Under the pieces are notes generated by a model that was not told the DNA's origin, searched no databases, and saw only the letters and a program-made list of their open reading frames with translations. A stretch of 64,000 nt of DNA from Skermanella rosea (GTDB taxonomy: Bacteria > Pseudomonadota > Alphaproteobacteria > Azospirillales > Azospirillaceae). Below, in pieces: positions 9,294 to 17,700 of the stretch. Numbering within the stretch: the first letter of the stretch is position 1; every line of letters starts with the position of its first letter. The stretch lies in assembly GCF_016806835.2 (NCBI RefSeq), contig NZ_CP086111.1:736001-800000 (forward strand), in the 5' to 3' direction. The translations under genes and the position numbers were made by a program.

Positions 9294-9622
9294 GTTCGAT
9301 CGTGCATTCGGCTGACGCGTGGCGGCGGATGGCTGTCCGGCGGCGGCGAAGCGTTGGTGCCCCGCATGTTGGATCCGCGATGCTTCTCGACGGGTCGGAC
9401 AAGGGAAGAAGCTCCTGTCGTCTGTGTCAGCCTTGGTGTCACCGAGGATAACCGTCAAATTCGTGCTTTGTCGCCGTTATTTCGTGGGGCCAATAAAAAA
9501 TTCATCTACATGTTGCGGGTTACCCACCCCGCGCCCGCTCTGGCGACGCCGGCATGGCGTCCGCGCGCTTGTTTGCCTATGCTGGCGCCACGATGTCGTA
9601 CTCGGGGGTGACGGGGGTAGGC
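9294..9622. other. intergenic region, possible small RNA on the minus strand
   Basis: No gene that I can support. Short minus-strand reading frames here have no family resemblance. Because a strong minus-strand terminator follows at 9268-9293, a transcript starting around 9460-9300 is plausible; a TTGACG element occurs at about 9459 on that strand, but I see no convincing -10 box. Confidence 0.35.
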
Positions 9623-9892
9623 ATGGCGAGCAGGTTCACGTCGATCTGGAACGAGAAGAAGCCGGTGGCCGGGACGGCGCGGTCTGCCGCCCGTCCCGTC
9701 CGCGGCCGTGCAGGCGTGGCAAGCGGCGCCGCGGACAGCGAAAGCGGCGACGAAGGCGACGACTCGGCGGCGCGATCCCTTCGGGCTCTCAAGGTGATGC
9801 TCGACCGCGGGTTGATGACCGAGGCGGAGTATGAGCAGCGCAGGGCGGCCCTCGCGGGGGGAGCCTCGGAACGGCCTTCCGACGGCGGCTGA
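9623..9892 (+). CDS. Small SHOCT-domain protein
   Basis: 89 aa from ATG 9623 (earlier in-frame ATGs at 9554 and 9593). The N-terminal half is Ala/Gly/Arg rich and low complexity. The C-terminus, about residues 51-78, matches the short C-terminal (SHOCT) oligomerisation motif: LRALKVMLDRGLMTEAEYEQRRAALAG. The function of SHOCT proteins is generally unknown. It stands alone upstream of minCDE on the same strand with a gap of over 300 bases. Confidence 0.6.
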   Translation: MASRFTSIWNEKKPVAGTARSAARPVRGRAGVASGAADSESGDEGDDSAARSLRALKVMLDRGLMTEAEYEQRRAALAGGASERPSDGG

Positions 9893-10207
9893 ATGCCTGT
9901 CCGGGCCATGTCGGAGATTCGCCGAAAAGTGAAGATATCGGCACCATAATTTGTAGTTTTTGAGGCACAGACCCCAAGAATTGGGCTATGGTCCGCAGTC
10001 GAGCCCGGCCGCGGGGCTGGTGGCGGAAATATCCGCGGGTTATGGTTAACTAGACGCTTGCACTTCGGGGCCATGGCTCGCTAGAAGGAGTAGCCATTTT
10101 CTCGATTTTCGTAGGGGCGGCCGATTTCAACCCGTGGGGCCAGGGCAGGGGACGGCGGTGCCGGACGCCTGCCGGGCGGCGGTCATCATGATAAGTGGTA
10201 GGGGTTT
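9893..10207. other. intergenic region upstream of minCDE
   Basis: About 315 bases without a gene. The part from 9930 to 10110 is noticeably more AT-rich than its surroundings and probably carries the minC promoter, but I could not assign confident -35/-10 boxes. Confidence 0.4.
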
Positions 10208-10987
10208 GTGAGAAGCACCAGTCAGATTTCGGAACGTGACGCGCCGTTCCAACTCAGGGGCAACAGCTTCACCGTCATGGTGTTGAAGCTGATGGCTCCC
10301 GATGACCCGTCGTTTTTCCCCCAACTGCTGAGCAAGATCCGCCAGGCGCCGAACTTTTTCCGGAACGCCCCGGTGGTGCTCGACCTCGAGGACCTGGAGG
10401 AAGGCGCCGGCCCCGCCGACTTCATCGATTTCGTCGTCACCCTGCGCCAGAACAGCCTGATCCCGGTCGGCATCCAGGGCGGCACGCCGGCCCAGCAGGC
10501 CGCCGCGTTCGAGGCCGGGCTGACGGTCATGCCGACCGGCCGCCCGAGCCGCGAGCCGGAGCGCGATTTCCAGCGGCCGGCACCCGGACGGGCGCCGACC
10601 GACCCGCTGCCGCCGCGCACCCCCGCGCCGATGGCCGAGGCGGCGCCGGAGTTCCAGAAGACTACCATGATCATCACCGAGCCGGTGCGCTCGGGCCGGC
10701 AGATCTACGCCGCGCGCGGCGACCTGATCGTGCTGGGGCCGGTCAGCGCCGGGGCCGAGTTGCTGGCCGACGGCAACATCCATGTCTACAGCTCGCTGCG
10801 CGGACGCGCGCTGGCGGGCATCTCCGGCGATACCGCCGCCCGCATCTTCTGCCACAGCCTGGAGGCGGAACTGGTATCGATCGCCGGGCTCTATCGGGTC
10901 AGCGAGGATTTGGACGCTTCGGTGTTCAAGAAGCAGGTTCACATATATCTGGATGACGGATATCTGCGCATGGATCCGTTGTCATGA
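10208..10987 (+). CDS. minC: Septum site-determining protein MinC
   Basis: Inhibitor of FtsZ polymerisation at cell poles, 259 aa with a GTG start at 10208. The N-terminal FtsZ-interacting domain (about 12-115) is followed by a Pro/Arg-rich linker and the C-terminal beta-helix domain that binds MinD (from about 155; TEPVRSGRQIYAARGDLIVLG and GRALAGISGDTAARIFCHSL are typical). The stop overlaps an ATG at 10984, though minD probably starts further on. First gene of minCDE. Confidence 0.95.
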   Translation: MRSTSQISERDAPFQLRGNSFTVMVLKLMAPDDPSFFPQLLSKIRQAPNFFRNAPVVLDLEDLEEGAGPADFIDFVVTLRQNSLIPVGIQGGTPAQQAAAFEAGLTVMPTGRPSREPERDFQRPAPGRAPTDPLPPRTPAPMAEAAPEFQKTTMIITEPVRSGRQIYAARGDLIVLGPVSAGAELLADGNIHVYSSLRGRALAGISGDTAARIFCHSLEAELVSIAGLYRVSEDLDASVFKKQVHIYLDDGYLRMDPLS

Positions 10988-11040
10988 GCCGCGGCAAAGA
11001 AACAAGTTCGCAATCAACATCGAAGAGTGGAGAGGCTTCC

Positions 11041-11856
11041 TTGGCCAAGGTAATCGTTATGACATCGGGCAAGGGCGGCGTGGGCAAGACCACGTCGAGC
11101 GCTGCCTTCGCCACTGGGCTGGCCCTGCGCGGGTTCAAGACCGTTGTCATCGACTTCGACGTCGGTCTGCGGAACCTGGACCTGATCATGGGCTGCGAGC
11201 GCCGGGTGGTGTTCGATTTCGTCAACGTCATCAACGGCGAGGCCAAGCTCAACCAGGCCCTGATCAAGGACAAGCGGGTCGAGAATCTGTTCATCCTGCC
11301 GACCAGCCAGACCCGCGACAAGGACGCGCTGACCAAGGAAGGCGTGGAGAAGATCCTCGACGAGCTGAAGAAGGACTTCGACTACATCCTGTGCGACAGC
11401 CCGGCCGGCATCGAGAAGGGCGCCCTGATGGCGCTGTACTTCGCCGACCACGCGATCATCGTGACCAACCCGGAAGTCTCGTCGGTGCGCGACAGCGACC
11501 GCATCCTGGGCGTGCTGGCTTCGAAGTCCCGCCGGGCGGAACTGAACCTGGAGCCGGTGCAGGAGCATCTGCTGCTGACCCGCTACGATCCGGAGCGCGT
11601 CGAGCGCGGCGACATGCTGAAGGTCGACGACGTGCTCGAGATCCTGGCGATCCCGCTGCTGGGCGTCGTGCCGGAGAGCCCGGCCGTGCTGCGCGCCTCC
11701 AACATCGGCATGCCGGTGACGCTGGACGAGAAGAGCAACGCGAACCACGCCTACACCGACGCGGTCGCCCGCTTCCTGGGCGAGACGGTCGAGCACCGTT
11801 TCATGAAGCCGGAAAAGAAGGGCTTCCTGGATCGTCTCCTGCGGAGGACCGCATGA
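11041..11856 (+). CDS. minD: Septum site-determining ATPase MinD
   Basis: Membrane-associated ParA-like ATPase that recruits MinC and oscillates with MinE. The TTG start at 11041 gives the canonical 271 aa beginning MAKVIVMTSG and is preceded by GGAGAGG; an ATG at 10984 overlapping the minC stop would add 19 unrelated residues. The deviant Walker A is KGGVGKTT (11-18), and DFDVGLRNLDL and ILCDSPAGIE follow. The C-terminus KKGFLDRLLRR is the amphipathic membrane-targeting helix. Its stop overlaps the minE start (ATGA). Confidence 0.95.
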   Translation: MAKVIVMTSGKGGVGKTTSSAAFATGLALRGFKTVVIDFDVGLRNLDLIMGCERRVVFDFVNVINGEAKLNQALIKDKRVENLFILPTSQTRDKDALTKEGVEKILDELKKDFDYILCDSPAGIEKGALMALYFADHAIIVTNPEVSSVRDSDRILGVLASKSRRAELNLEPVQEHLLLTRYDPERVERGDMLKVDDVLEILAIPLLGVVPESPAVLRASNIGMPVTLDEKSNANHAYTDAVARFLGETVEHRFMKPEKKGFLDRLLRRTA

Positions 11857-12164
11857 GCATCTTCAACTTCTTCCGGCAACCTCCGCGCAAGTCGGTCGCC
11901 GACGAGGCAAAGGAACGCCTCCAGATCGTCCTTGCGCACGAGCGTGCCGCCGGGTCCAGCCCGGATTATCTGCCGATCCTTCAGCGGGAACTGCTGGCGG
12001 TGATCGCCAAGTACGTGCAGATCGACGAGAAGAAGGTCGAGGTCAGCTTCGAGCGTGGGGGTGACTACTCCACGCTCGAGGTCAACATAGAGCTGCCGCC
12101 GCCGACGGGGGACAAGGCCCGGGCGCGCGGCGGTGCCGCCGCGGCGGCCGCGAAGCAGGCCTGA
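11853..12164 (+). CDS. minE: Cell division topological specificity factor MinE
   Basis: 103 aa, overlapping minD by four bases. The N-terminal amphipathic segment MSIFNFFRQP, the anti-MinCD helix region (AKERLQIVLAHERA, about 20-33) and the dimerisation part (YLPILQRELLAVIAKYV, KKVEVSFER) are all present. The Gly/Ala-rich tail is variable in the family. MinE stimulates MinD ATPase and confines MinCD to the poles. Confidence 0.95.
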   Translation: MSIFNFFRQPPRKSVADEAKERLQIVLAHERAAGSSPDYLPILQRELLAVIAKYVQIDEKKVEVSFERGGDYSTLEVNIELPPPTGDKARARGGAAAAAAKQA

Positions 12165-12173
12165 AGCCCTGCT

Positions 12174-12191
12174 GGCCGGGTAATGCCGGCC
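12174..12191 (+). terminator. weak hairpin after minE
   Basis: GGCCGG and CCGGCC form a six-base stem around GTAATG, shortly after the minE stop and between the convergent minE and panC. No T run is visible, so this is only a candidate. Confidence 0.3.
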
Positions 12192-12312
12192 GGTTGTGGC
12201 CAGGATGCCCCAACCTACCGAATGGCTCGATCCCGTCGAGCGGCGCGCCGCCCGATCCGGGTGCGCGTTCGACCCGGCCCACCCCGTTGGACAGCCTTGC
12301 CCGCCCGGACGG

Positions 12313-13167
12313 TCATACCGGGAAGTTGTCGATCAACCGGGTGCGTCCGATGAAGGCGGCGGCTAGGATCCTCGCCGGCCGGTCGGCCACCTCCAGCGGC
12401 TCCAGGGATGCGGCATCGCAGACGGCCAGATAGTCGATCCGGTCGAACCCGGCTTCCCTCAGCCGCTCCAATCCCCACTCGATCTCGCTCCGGCACCGCG
12501 TCGGATCGGCCCCGATGCGTTCCGCCATGGCGAACAGGACGCCGTTGAGCTGGCGCGCGATGGCGAGCTGGTCGGCGGACAGGTAGGCGTTGCGCGACGA
12601 CAGCGCCAAGCCGCTCTCGTCCCGGACGGTGGCCGCCCCCTCGATCAGGACGGGGATGTCGAGGTCGCGCACCATGCGGCGGATCACCTGGAGCTGCTGG
12701 TAATCCTTCTCGCCGAACACGGCGACGTCGGGCAGGCATTGCAGCAGAAGCTTGGACACGACGGTCGCCACCCCGTCGAAATGACCGGGGCGCAACGGGC
12801 CGCACAGCCCGTCGGTCAGCCCTGCGACATGGACCGTGGTGGCGAAGCCGTCGGGGTACATCTCGCCCACGTCGGGCGCGTAGAGCAGGTCGGCGCCCAC
12901 GGTCTCCAGCTTGGCGGCGTCGGAGTCCTCCTGCCGCGGGTACTTGGAGAAGTCCTCGTTGGGTCCGAACTGGGTCGGATTGACGAAGACGCTGACCACC
13001 ACGTGGTCCGCCCCCCGGCGGCGGGCGGCCTGGACCAGGCTCAGGTGCCCCTCGTGCAGGGCGCCCATGGTCGGGACAAGCCCGACCTTCTCCCCGGCGG
13101 CGCGCCACCGCGCGACCTGGGCGCGCAGGCCGGCCACGGTCCGGACGGTGGTCAGTTTCTCAGGCAT
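12313..13167 (-). CDS. panC: Pantothenate synthetase
   Basis: ATP-dependent condensation of pantoate with beta-alanine to give pantothenate (vitamin B5, the CoA precursor). 284 aa from ATG 13167. The nucleotidyltransferase HIGH-type motif is seen in [14 protein letters not shown] (31-44), followed by VFVNPTQF and the LSSRNAYL loop. It overlaps the 3' end of panB by eight bases, so panB and panC form a coupled operon. Confidence 0.95.
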   Translation of the reverse strand: MPEKLTTVRTVAGLRAQVARWRAAGEKVGLVPTMGALHEGHLSLVQAARRRGADHVVVSVFVNPTQFGPNEDFSKYPRQEDSDAAKLETVGADLLYAPDVGEMYPDGFATTVHVAGLTDGLCGPLRPGHFDGVATVVSKLLLQCLPDVAVFGEKDYQQLQVIRRMVRDLDIPVLIEGAATVRDESGLALSSRNAYLSADQLAIARQLNGVLFAMAERIGADPTRCRSEIEWGLERLREAGFDRIDYLAVCDAASLEPLEVADRPARILAAAFIGRTRLIDNFPV

Positions 13168-14002
13168 CGGGCGTGCTCCCGCTGGGTTTTGGGGCGAAGA
13201 CGTGTTCGGGACCGGGGAACCGGCGGGTGCGCACTTCGTCGGCGTAGGCCTGCGCGGCTGCCGAGACCTGGGGACCCAGCTCGGCATAACGCTTGACGAA
13301 TTTCGGGGTGAAGTCGCTGAACAGGCCGACCAGATCCTCGGTCACCAGGATCTGCCCGTCGCAGGCCGGCGAGGCGCCGATGCCGATGGTCGGGACGGGC
13401 AGATCGGCTGTCAACTGGCGGGCCAGGGTCTCGACCGTGCCCTCGATCACCAGGGCGAAGGCGCCGGCCTCCGCGATGGCGAAGGCGTCGGCCGCGATCG
13501 CGTTGCTCTCCTGCCCGCTGCGGCCCCGCGCCCGGTAGCCGCCGAGCACGTTGACCGATTGGGGCGTCAGGCCGACATGGCCCAGCACCGGGATGCCGCG
13601 CTTCGTCAGGAACTCGACGGTGGGGGCCATCTCGACGCCGCCTTCCAGCTTGACCGCGGCGCAGCCGGTCTCCGCCATGACGCGCGCCGCGGCTCGGAAG
13701 GCGGCTTCGGCGGATTCCTGGTAAGAGCCGAACGGCAGGTCCACGACGACGCAGGACAGGGCCGAGCCGCGCATCACGGCGGCGCCGTGGGCGATCATCA
13801 TGTCGAGCGTTACCGGCAAGGTGCTGTCCATCCCGTAGAGGACCATGCCCAGGCTGTCGCCGACCAGCAGCATGTCCACGTGGGCGTCGAGCTGCCGGGC
13901 CATGGGCGTGGTGTAGGCCGTCAGCGATACGATCGGCGTGCCGCCCTTTCGGGCGGACAGCTCGGGCACGCTGATGCGCCGGCGGCGGCCGGGGACACTC
14001 AT
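13160..14002 (-). CDS. panB: 3-methyl-2-oxobutanoate hydroxymethyltransferase
   Basis: First enzyme of pantothenate synthesis, making ketopantoate from 2-oxoisovalerate and methylene-tetrahydrofolate. 280 aa. TIM-barrel family motifs: [34 protein letters not shown] and AVKLEGG, with the catalytic Glu in [11 protein letters not shown]. Full length. It is upstream of and overlaps panC. Confidence 0.95.
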   Translation of the reverse strand: MSVPGRRRRISVPELSARKGGTPIVSLTAYTTPMARQLDAHVDMLLVGDSLGMVLYGMDSTLPVTLDMMIAHGAAVMRGSALSCVVVDLPFGSYQESAEAAFRAAARVMAETGCAAVKLEGGVEMAPTVEFLTKRGIPVLGHVGLTPQSVNVLGGYRARGRSGQESNAIAADAFAIAEAGAFALVIEGTVETLARQLTADLPVPTIGIGASPACDGQILVTEDLVGLFSDFTPKFVKRYAELGPQVSAAAQAYADEVRTRRFPGPEHVFAPKPSGSTPDA

Positions 14003-14237
14003 GGCGGGCTTCCCCTCTGTCGGGTTCGGTTCCAGGTCCAGGATCCTGCTTGTGCGCCTAAATATAATGCCGGGACCGTGGCGTCACGATGATTGGATGG
14101 ATGGGCCTGGAATTCGGCGGCAATTCCCGCCTTGCGGAAGGACGAGGGCGGCCGGAACGTACCTGGATACGCATCGCGTGCCGTCCGCGCCGGATTGTGT
14201 CAGCATGGGGGCAAGCAACGGCACCAGGGAGTGGACG

Positions 14238-15605
14238 ATGTTTCTCGACGAGACGGCGTCGATCGACCGGAACGAACCCAGGCTCGGCTACGGCGTGGCG
14301 GTGACCGACATCGATGGCGACGGCGCCTTCGAGTTCATCGTCGCCGGTCATGGCTGCGCGAACCTGGTGCTGAAATGGGACGGGCGCCGGCTGGTCGACA
14401 TCGCGGACCCCGTCCTGGCCGACGCGACCCGCCAAGCCATAGGCCTGTGCGCCGCCGATGCCGACGGCGACGGGCGCGAAGAGCTGTACGTGCTGAATTC
14501 GGAAAGCTTCTCCGGCCCGAAGCGGTTCGGCGACAGGCTGTTCGCCTGCTTCGGCAAGCGCTGGCTGGACCTGTTCGGGCAGCCGGAGAATTTCGGCGCG
14601 ATCAACCAGACGGCCGGGCGTTCGGTCGCCTGCATCGACCGGTCGGGCACCGGCAGGTACGGCTTCGTCGTCGCCAGCCACGGCGGGCGGTTCAGGCTGT
14701 ACGAGCTGGACCGGCGCGGGCGCGCGTCCGACAGGGCGGAGGAGGCCGGCATCGACCTGGCGGCGGCGGGCCGCGGGCTGCTCAGCCTGCCGCTGGTGTC
14801 GGAGCACATGGACATCTTCGCCGCCAACGAGCACGGCCCGAACTTCCTGTTCCGCAACCTGGGCGACGGGACCTTCGAGGAGATCGCGGAGGATTGGGGG
14901 GTGGTCGATCCCACCGGGAACGGGCGCGGCGTCGCGGTGCTGGATGCCGACGGCGACGGGCTGTTCGACCTTGTCTGCGGCGATTGGGAAGGGCCGCACC
15001 GGCTGTTCCTCCAGCGGGGCGGCGGTGGCTTCGTCGAGTCGGCTCCCGCCGCCATGGCGGAACCGTCGCGCGTCCGCACCGTGCTCGCGGCCGATTTCGA
15101 CAATGACGGGTTCGAGGAGATCCTCTTCAACAATTTCGGCGAGCCGAACCGTCTGTTCGCCTGGACCAACGAGCGCTGGACCGAAGCCGAGATCGGCGAC
15201 GCGGAGGAGCCTATGGGCTTCGGCACTGGCGCCGCGGTCGCGGACATCGACGGCGACGGAAGGCTGGAGCTCCTGGTCTCCCACGGCGAGTCGGCGCCGC
15301 AGCCGCTGACGTTCTACCGCCCCTATCCGACGGACAACGGCTGGCTCAGGGTCATGCCCCTGACCGCCGCCGGCGCCCCGGCGCGCGGCGCCCTGGTGAC
15401 CTGCACGGCGCGCGGCCGGACCCAGCGGCGGGCGATCTGCGCCGGCAGCGGCTATCTCTGCCAGATGGAGCCGGTCGCCCATTTCGGGCTCGGGGCCGTC
15501 CATTCCGTCGACCGGGTGGAGGTGCGCTGGCCCGACGGCGCGGTGCGGGTGATCGAGCATCCCCATGTCAACCGGATGATCCGGGTGGAGCATCCCGGCC
15601 GGTGA
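14238..15605 (+). CDS. CRTAC1-like FG-GAP/VCBS and ASPIC/UnbV repeat protein
   Basis: 455 aa from ATG 14238 (AGGGAGTGG upstream). It contains several Ca2+-binding-like FG-GAP repeats with DxDxDG signatures (DIDGDGAFE, DADGDGREE, DADGDGLFD, DFDNDGFEE, DIDGDGRLE) in a predicted beta-propeller. The C-terminus is an ASPIC/UnbV-type domain (VHSVDRVEVRWPDGAVRVIEHP). I see no signal peptide, although many relatives are secreted. Substrate and role unknown. It precedes dgcN by about 90 bases on the same strand but may be independent. Confidence 0.82.
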   Translation: MFLDETASIDRNEPRLGYGVAVTDIDGDGAFEFIVAGHGCANLVLKWDGRRLVDIADPVLADATRQAIGLCAADADGDGREELYVLNSESFSGPKRFGDRLFACFGKRWLDLFGQPENFGAINQTAGRSVACIDRSGTGRYGFVVASHGGRFRLYELDRRGRASDRAEEAGIDLAAAGRGLLSLPLVSEHMDIFAANEHGPNFLFRNLGDGTFEEIAEDWGVVDPTGNGRGVAVLDADGDGLFDLVCGDWEGPHRLFLQRGGGGFVESAPAAMAEPSRVRTVLAADFDNDGFEEILFNNFGEPNRLFAWTNERWTEAEIGDAEEPMGFGTGAAVADIDGDGRLELLVSHGESAPQPLTFYRPYPTDNGWLRVMPLTAAGAPARGALVTCTARGRTQRRAICAGSGYLCQMEPVAHFGLGAVHSVDRVEVRWPDGAVRVIEHPHVNRMIRVEHPGR

Positions 15606-15695
15606 CAGGCGGGCTCCGGGAACCGGTTGACGCTGGTCAGCGCCGGAGAATGGAATAGACTGTAACCGATCGCAGACGCGTAATGGAGAAGACCC

Positions 15696-16694
15696 TTGGC
15701 CATAGCCAATCCCTACCTGATGTTCCTCGGCGATGCGCCGGATCAACTGGCCGCCAAGACCGCCGACGGCGTGGCGCGCTGGCGCCGTGACTGGTGCGTC
15801 GGCCAGTTGCGCCTGGACGGCTGCAAGGCCGACCTGGGGCTTCCGGACAAGAGCCTGGAGGAGGCGGCCGCGGAAGGGGCCAGGACCCTGATCATCGGCG
15901 TCGCCAACCGGGGCGGGCGCTTCGCCGCGAGCTGGCAGGAAACCATGCTGAAGGCCCTGGACCTGGGCATGGACATCGCCAGCGGGCTGCACAACAAGAT
16001 CACCGATCTGCCCTCCGTCGCGGCCAAGGCCAAGGAGCTGGGCCGCTCGCTCCACGACGTGCGCCACCCGACCCGCGAGTTCGACATCGGCACCGGCGAA
16101 CGCCGCCCGGGCAAGCGGCTGCTGGCGGTCGGCACCGACTGCTCGATCGGCAAGATGTTCACGGCGCTGGCCTTCGAGAAGGAGATGCGGGCGCGCGGCA
16201 TGAACGCCGATTTCCGGGCGACCGGGCAGACCGGCATCCTGATCGCGGGCGACGGCGTCTCGGTCGACGCGGTGGTCTCGGACTTCGTCTCGGGCGCGGT
16301 GGAATACCTCACCCCGGCCAACGATCCCGACCACTGGGATGTGGTGGAGGGGCAGGCCTCGCTGCTCCATCCCAGCTATGCCGGCGTGACGCTGGCGCTG
16401 GTCCACGGCTCCCAGCCCGACGTGATGGTGATGTGCCACGAGCCGACCCGGCCGCACATGCGCGGCCTGCCGAACCGCAAGGTTCCGGACATCCAGGATT
16501 GCATCGTGGCGCACGAGGCGGCGGCGCGGGTGACCAATCCCGATGCAAGGGTGATCGGGTTCAGCGTCAATACCGCGGCCATGGACCAGTCCGCCGCCGA
16601 GACCTACCTGAAGCAGCTGTCCGACCGCTTCGGCATGCCGGCGGTGGATCCCGTCCGCATGGGCGTCGGCCCGATCGTCGACCTGCTGGGCTGA
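15696..16694 (+). CDS. dgcN: DUF1611-family D-glutamate N-acetyltransferase DgcN
   Basis: 332 aa with a TTG start (GGAGA upstream) giving MAIANPYLMFLGDAPDQL, the expected family N-terminus. DUF1611 P-loop features are visible: LAVGTDCSIGKMFTALAF and ATGQTGILIAGDGV. In characterised bacteria DgcN N-acetylates D-glutamate so that the partner racemase DgcA can convert it to N-acetyl-L-glutamate. The adjacent downstream gene is dgcA, four bases away, which strongly supports the call. Confidence 0.88.
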   Translation: MAIANPYLMFLGDAPDQLAAKTADGVARWRRDWCVGQLRLDGCKADLGLPDKSLEEAAAEGARTLIIGVANRGGRFAASWQETMLKALDLGMDIASGLHNKITDLPSVAAKAKELGRSLHDVRHPTREFDIGTGERRPGKRLLAVGTDCSIGKMFTALAFEKEMRARGMNADFRATGQTGILIAGDGVSVDAVVSDFVSGAVEYLTPANDPDHWDVVEGQASLLHPSYAGVTLALVHGSQPDVMVMCHEPTRPHMRGLPNRKVPDIQDCIVAHEAAARVTNPDARVIGFSVNTAAMDQSAAETYLKQLSDRFGMPAVDPVRMGVGPIVDLLG

Positions 16695-16698
16695 GGCC

Positions 16699-17700
16699 AT
16701 GGCAGCGCCGAGCGCGAAGCGCACTCTGACCGTCCGCCGCGAGATCTTCCCGATCCGCGGCACCTTCCGCATTTCCCGAGGGGCCAAGACCGAGGCCCAC
16801 GTGGTCGTCGCCGAGATCGACGACGGCGGCACCGTCGGCCGGGGCGAGTGCGTGCCCTATGCCCGTTATGGCGAGAGCATCGACGGGGTCGCGGCCCAGA
16901 TCGAGAGCGTCGCCGACGCGATCGCCGCCGGGATGGAGCAGGAGGAGCTGCTGGAAGCCTTGCCGCCGGGTGCCGCCCGCAACGCGGTGGACTGCGCGCT
17001 GTGGGACCTCGCCTGCAAGCTGACCGGGCAGCCGATCTGGCAGGTGGCCGACCTGGACGCGCCGCTGGCTCCGGTCGTGACCGCCTACACGTTGAGCCTC
17101 GACACGGTGGAGAACATGGCGGCGGCGGCGCGCGCTTCGGCTCACCGGCCCTTGCTCAAGCTGAAGCTGACGGGGGACGGCGACCTGGAGCGGGTGACGG
17201 CGGTGCGGGAGAACGCGCCCGACGCCCGGCTGATCGTCGATGCCAACGAGGGCTGGACTCTCGAACACCTGAAGCGCTTCGGCGACGCCTTCGCCCGGCT
17301 CCAGGTCGAGCTGATCGAGCAGCCGCTGCCGGCCGGACAGGACGACGCCCTGCTGGGCTTCGACTGCCCGGTGCCACTGGGCGCCGACGAGTCGTGCCAC
17401 GACCGTTCGACCCTGGACGAGCTGCGTGGCAAGTACGGGGTGGTCAACATCAAGCTGGACAAGACCGGCGGCCTGACCGAGGCGCTTCGGTTGAAACGCG
17501 CCGCCGAGGAGGCGGGGTTCGACATCATGGTCGGCTGCATGCTGGCGACCTCGCTCGCCATGGCGCCGGGGGTGGTGATCGCGCAGGGCGCCAAGCTGGT
17601 CGATCTCGACGGGCCGCTGTGGCTGGCGCGGGACCGGGAGCCCGGCCTCCGCTACGAGGGCGAGACCGTCTTTCCGCCGGAGGCCGGCCTATGGGGGTGA
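16699..17700 (+). CDS. dgcA: N-acetyl-D-glutamate racemase DgcA (enolase superfamily)
   Basis: 333-aa enolase-superfamily enzyme of the dipeptide epimerase-like type. Catalytic and metal residues are visible: KLKLTG (first Lys pair), VDANEGW (Asp), EQPLP (Glu), GADESCH (Asp/Glu) and NIKLDKTGGL (second base Lys). Family knowledge: with DgcN it forms a D-glutamate catabolic route. Its stop overlaps the next gene, ade, by ten bases, so dgcN-dgcA-ade is a coupled operon. Confidence 0.86.
   Translation: MAAPSAKRTLTVRREIFPIRGTFRISRGAKTEAHVVVAEIDDGGTVGRGECVPYARYGESIDGVAAQIESVADAIAAGMEQEELLEALPPGAARNAVDCALWDLACKLTGQPIWQVADLDAPLAPVVTAYTLSLDTVENMAAAARASAHRPLLKLKLTGDGDLERVTAVRENAPDARLIVDANEGWTLEHLKRFGDAFARLQVELIEQPLPAGQDDALLGFDCPVPLGADESCHDRSTLDELRGKYGVVNIKLDKTGGLTEALRLKRAAEEAGFDIMVGCMLATSLAMAPGVVIAQGAKLVDLDGPLWLARDREPGLRYEGETVFPPEAGLWG

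Noticed and set aside
10984-11856. minD start at the ATG overlapping minC
   Set aside because: The TTG at 11041 has GGAGAGG upstream and gives the canonical N-terminus and length.
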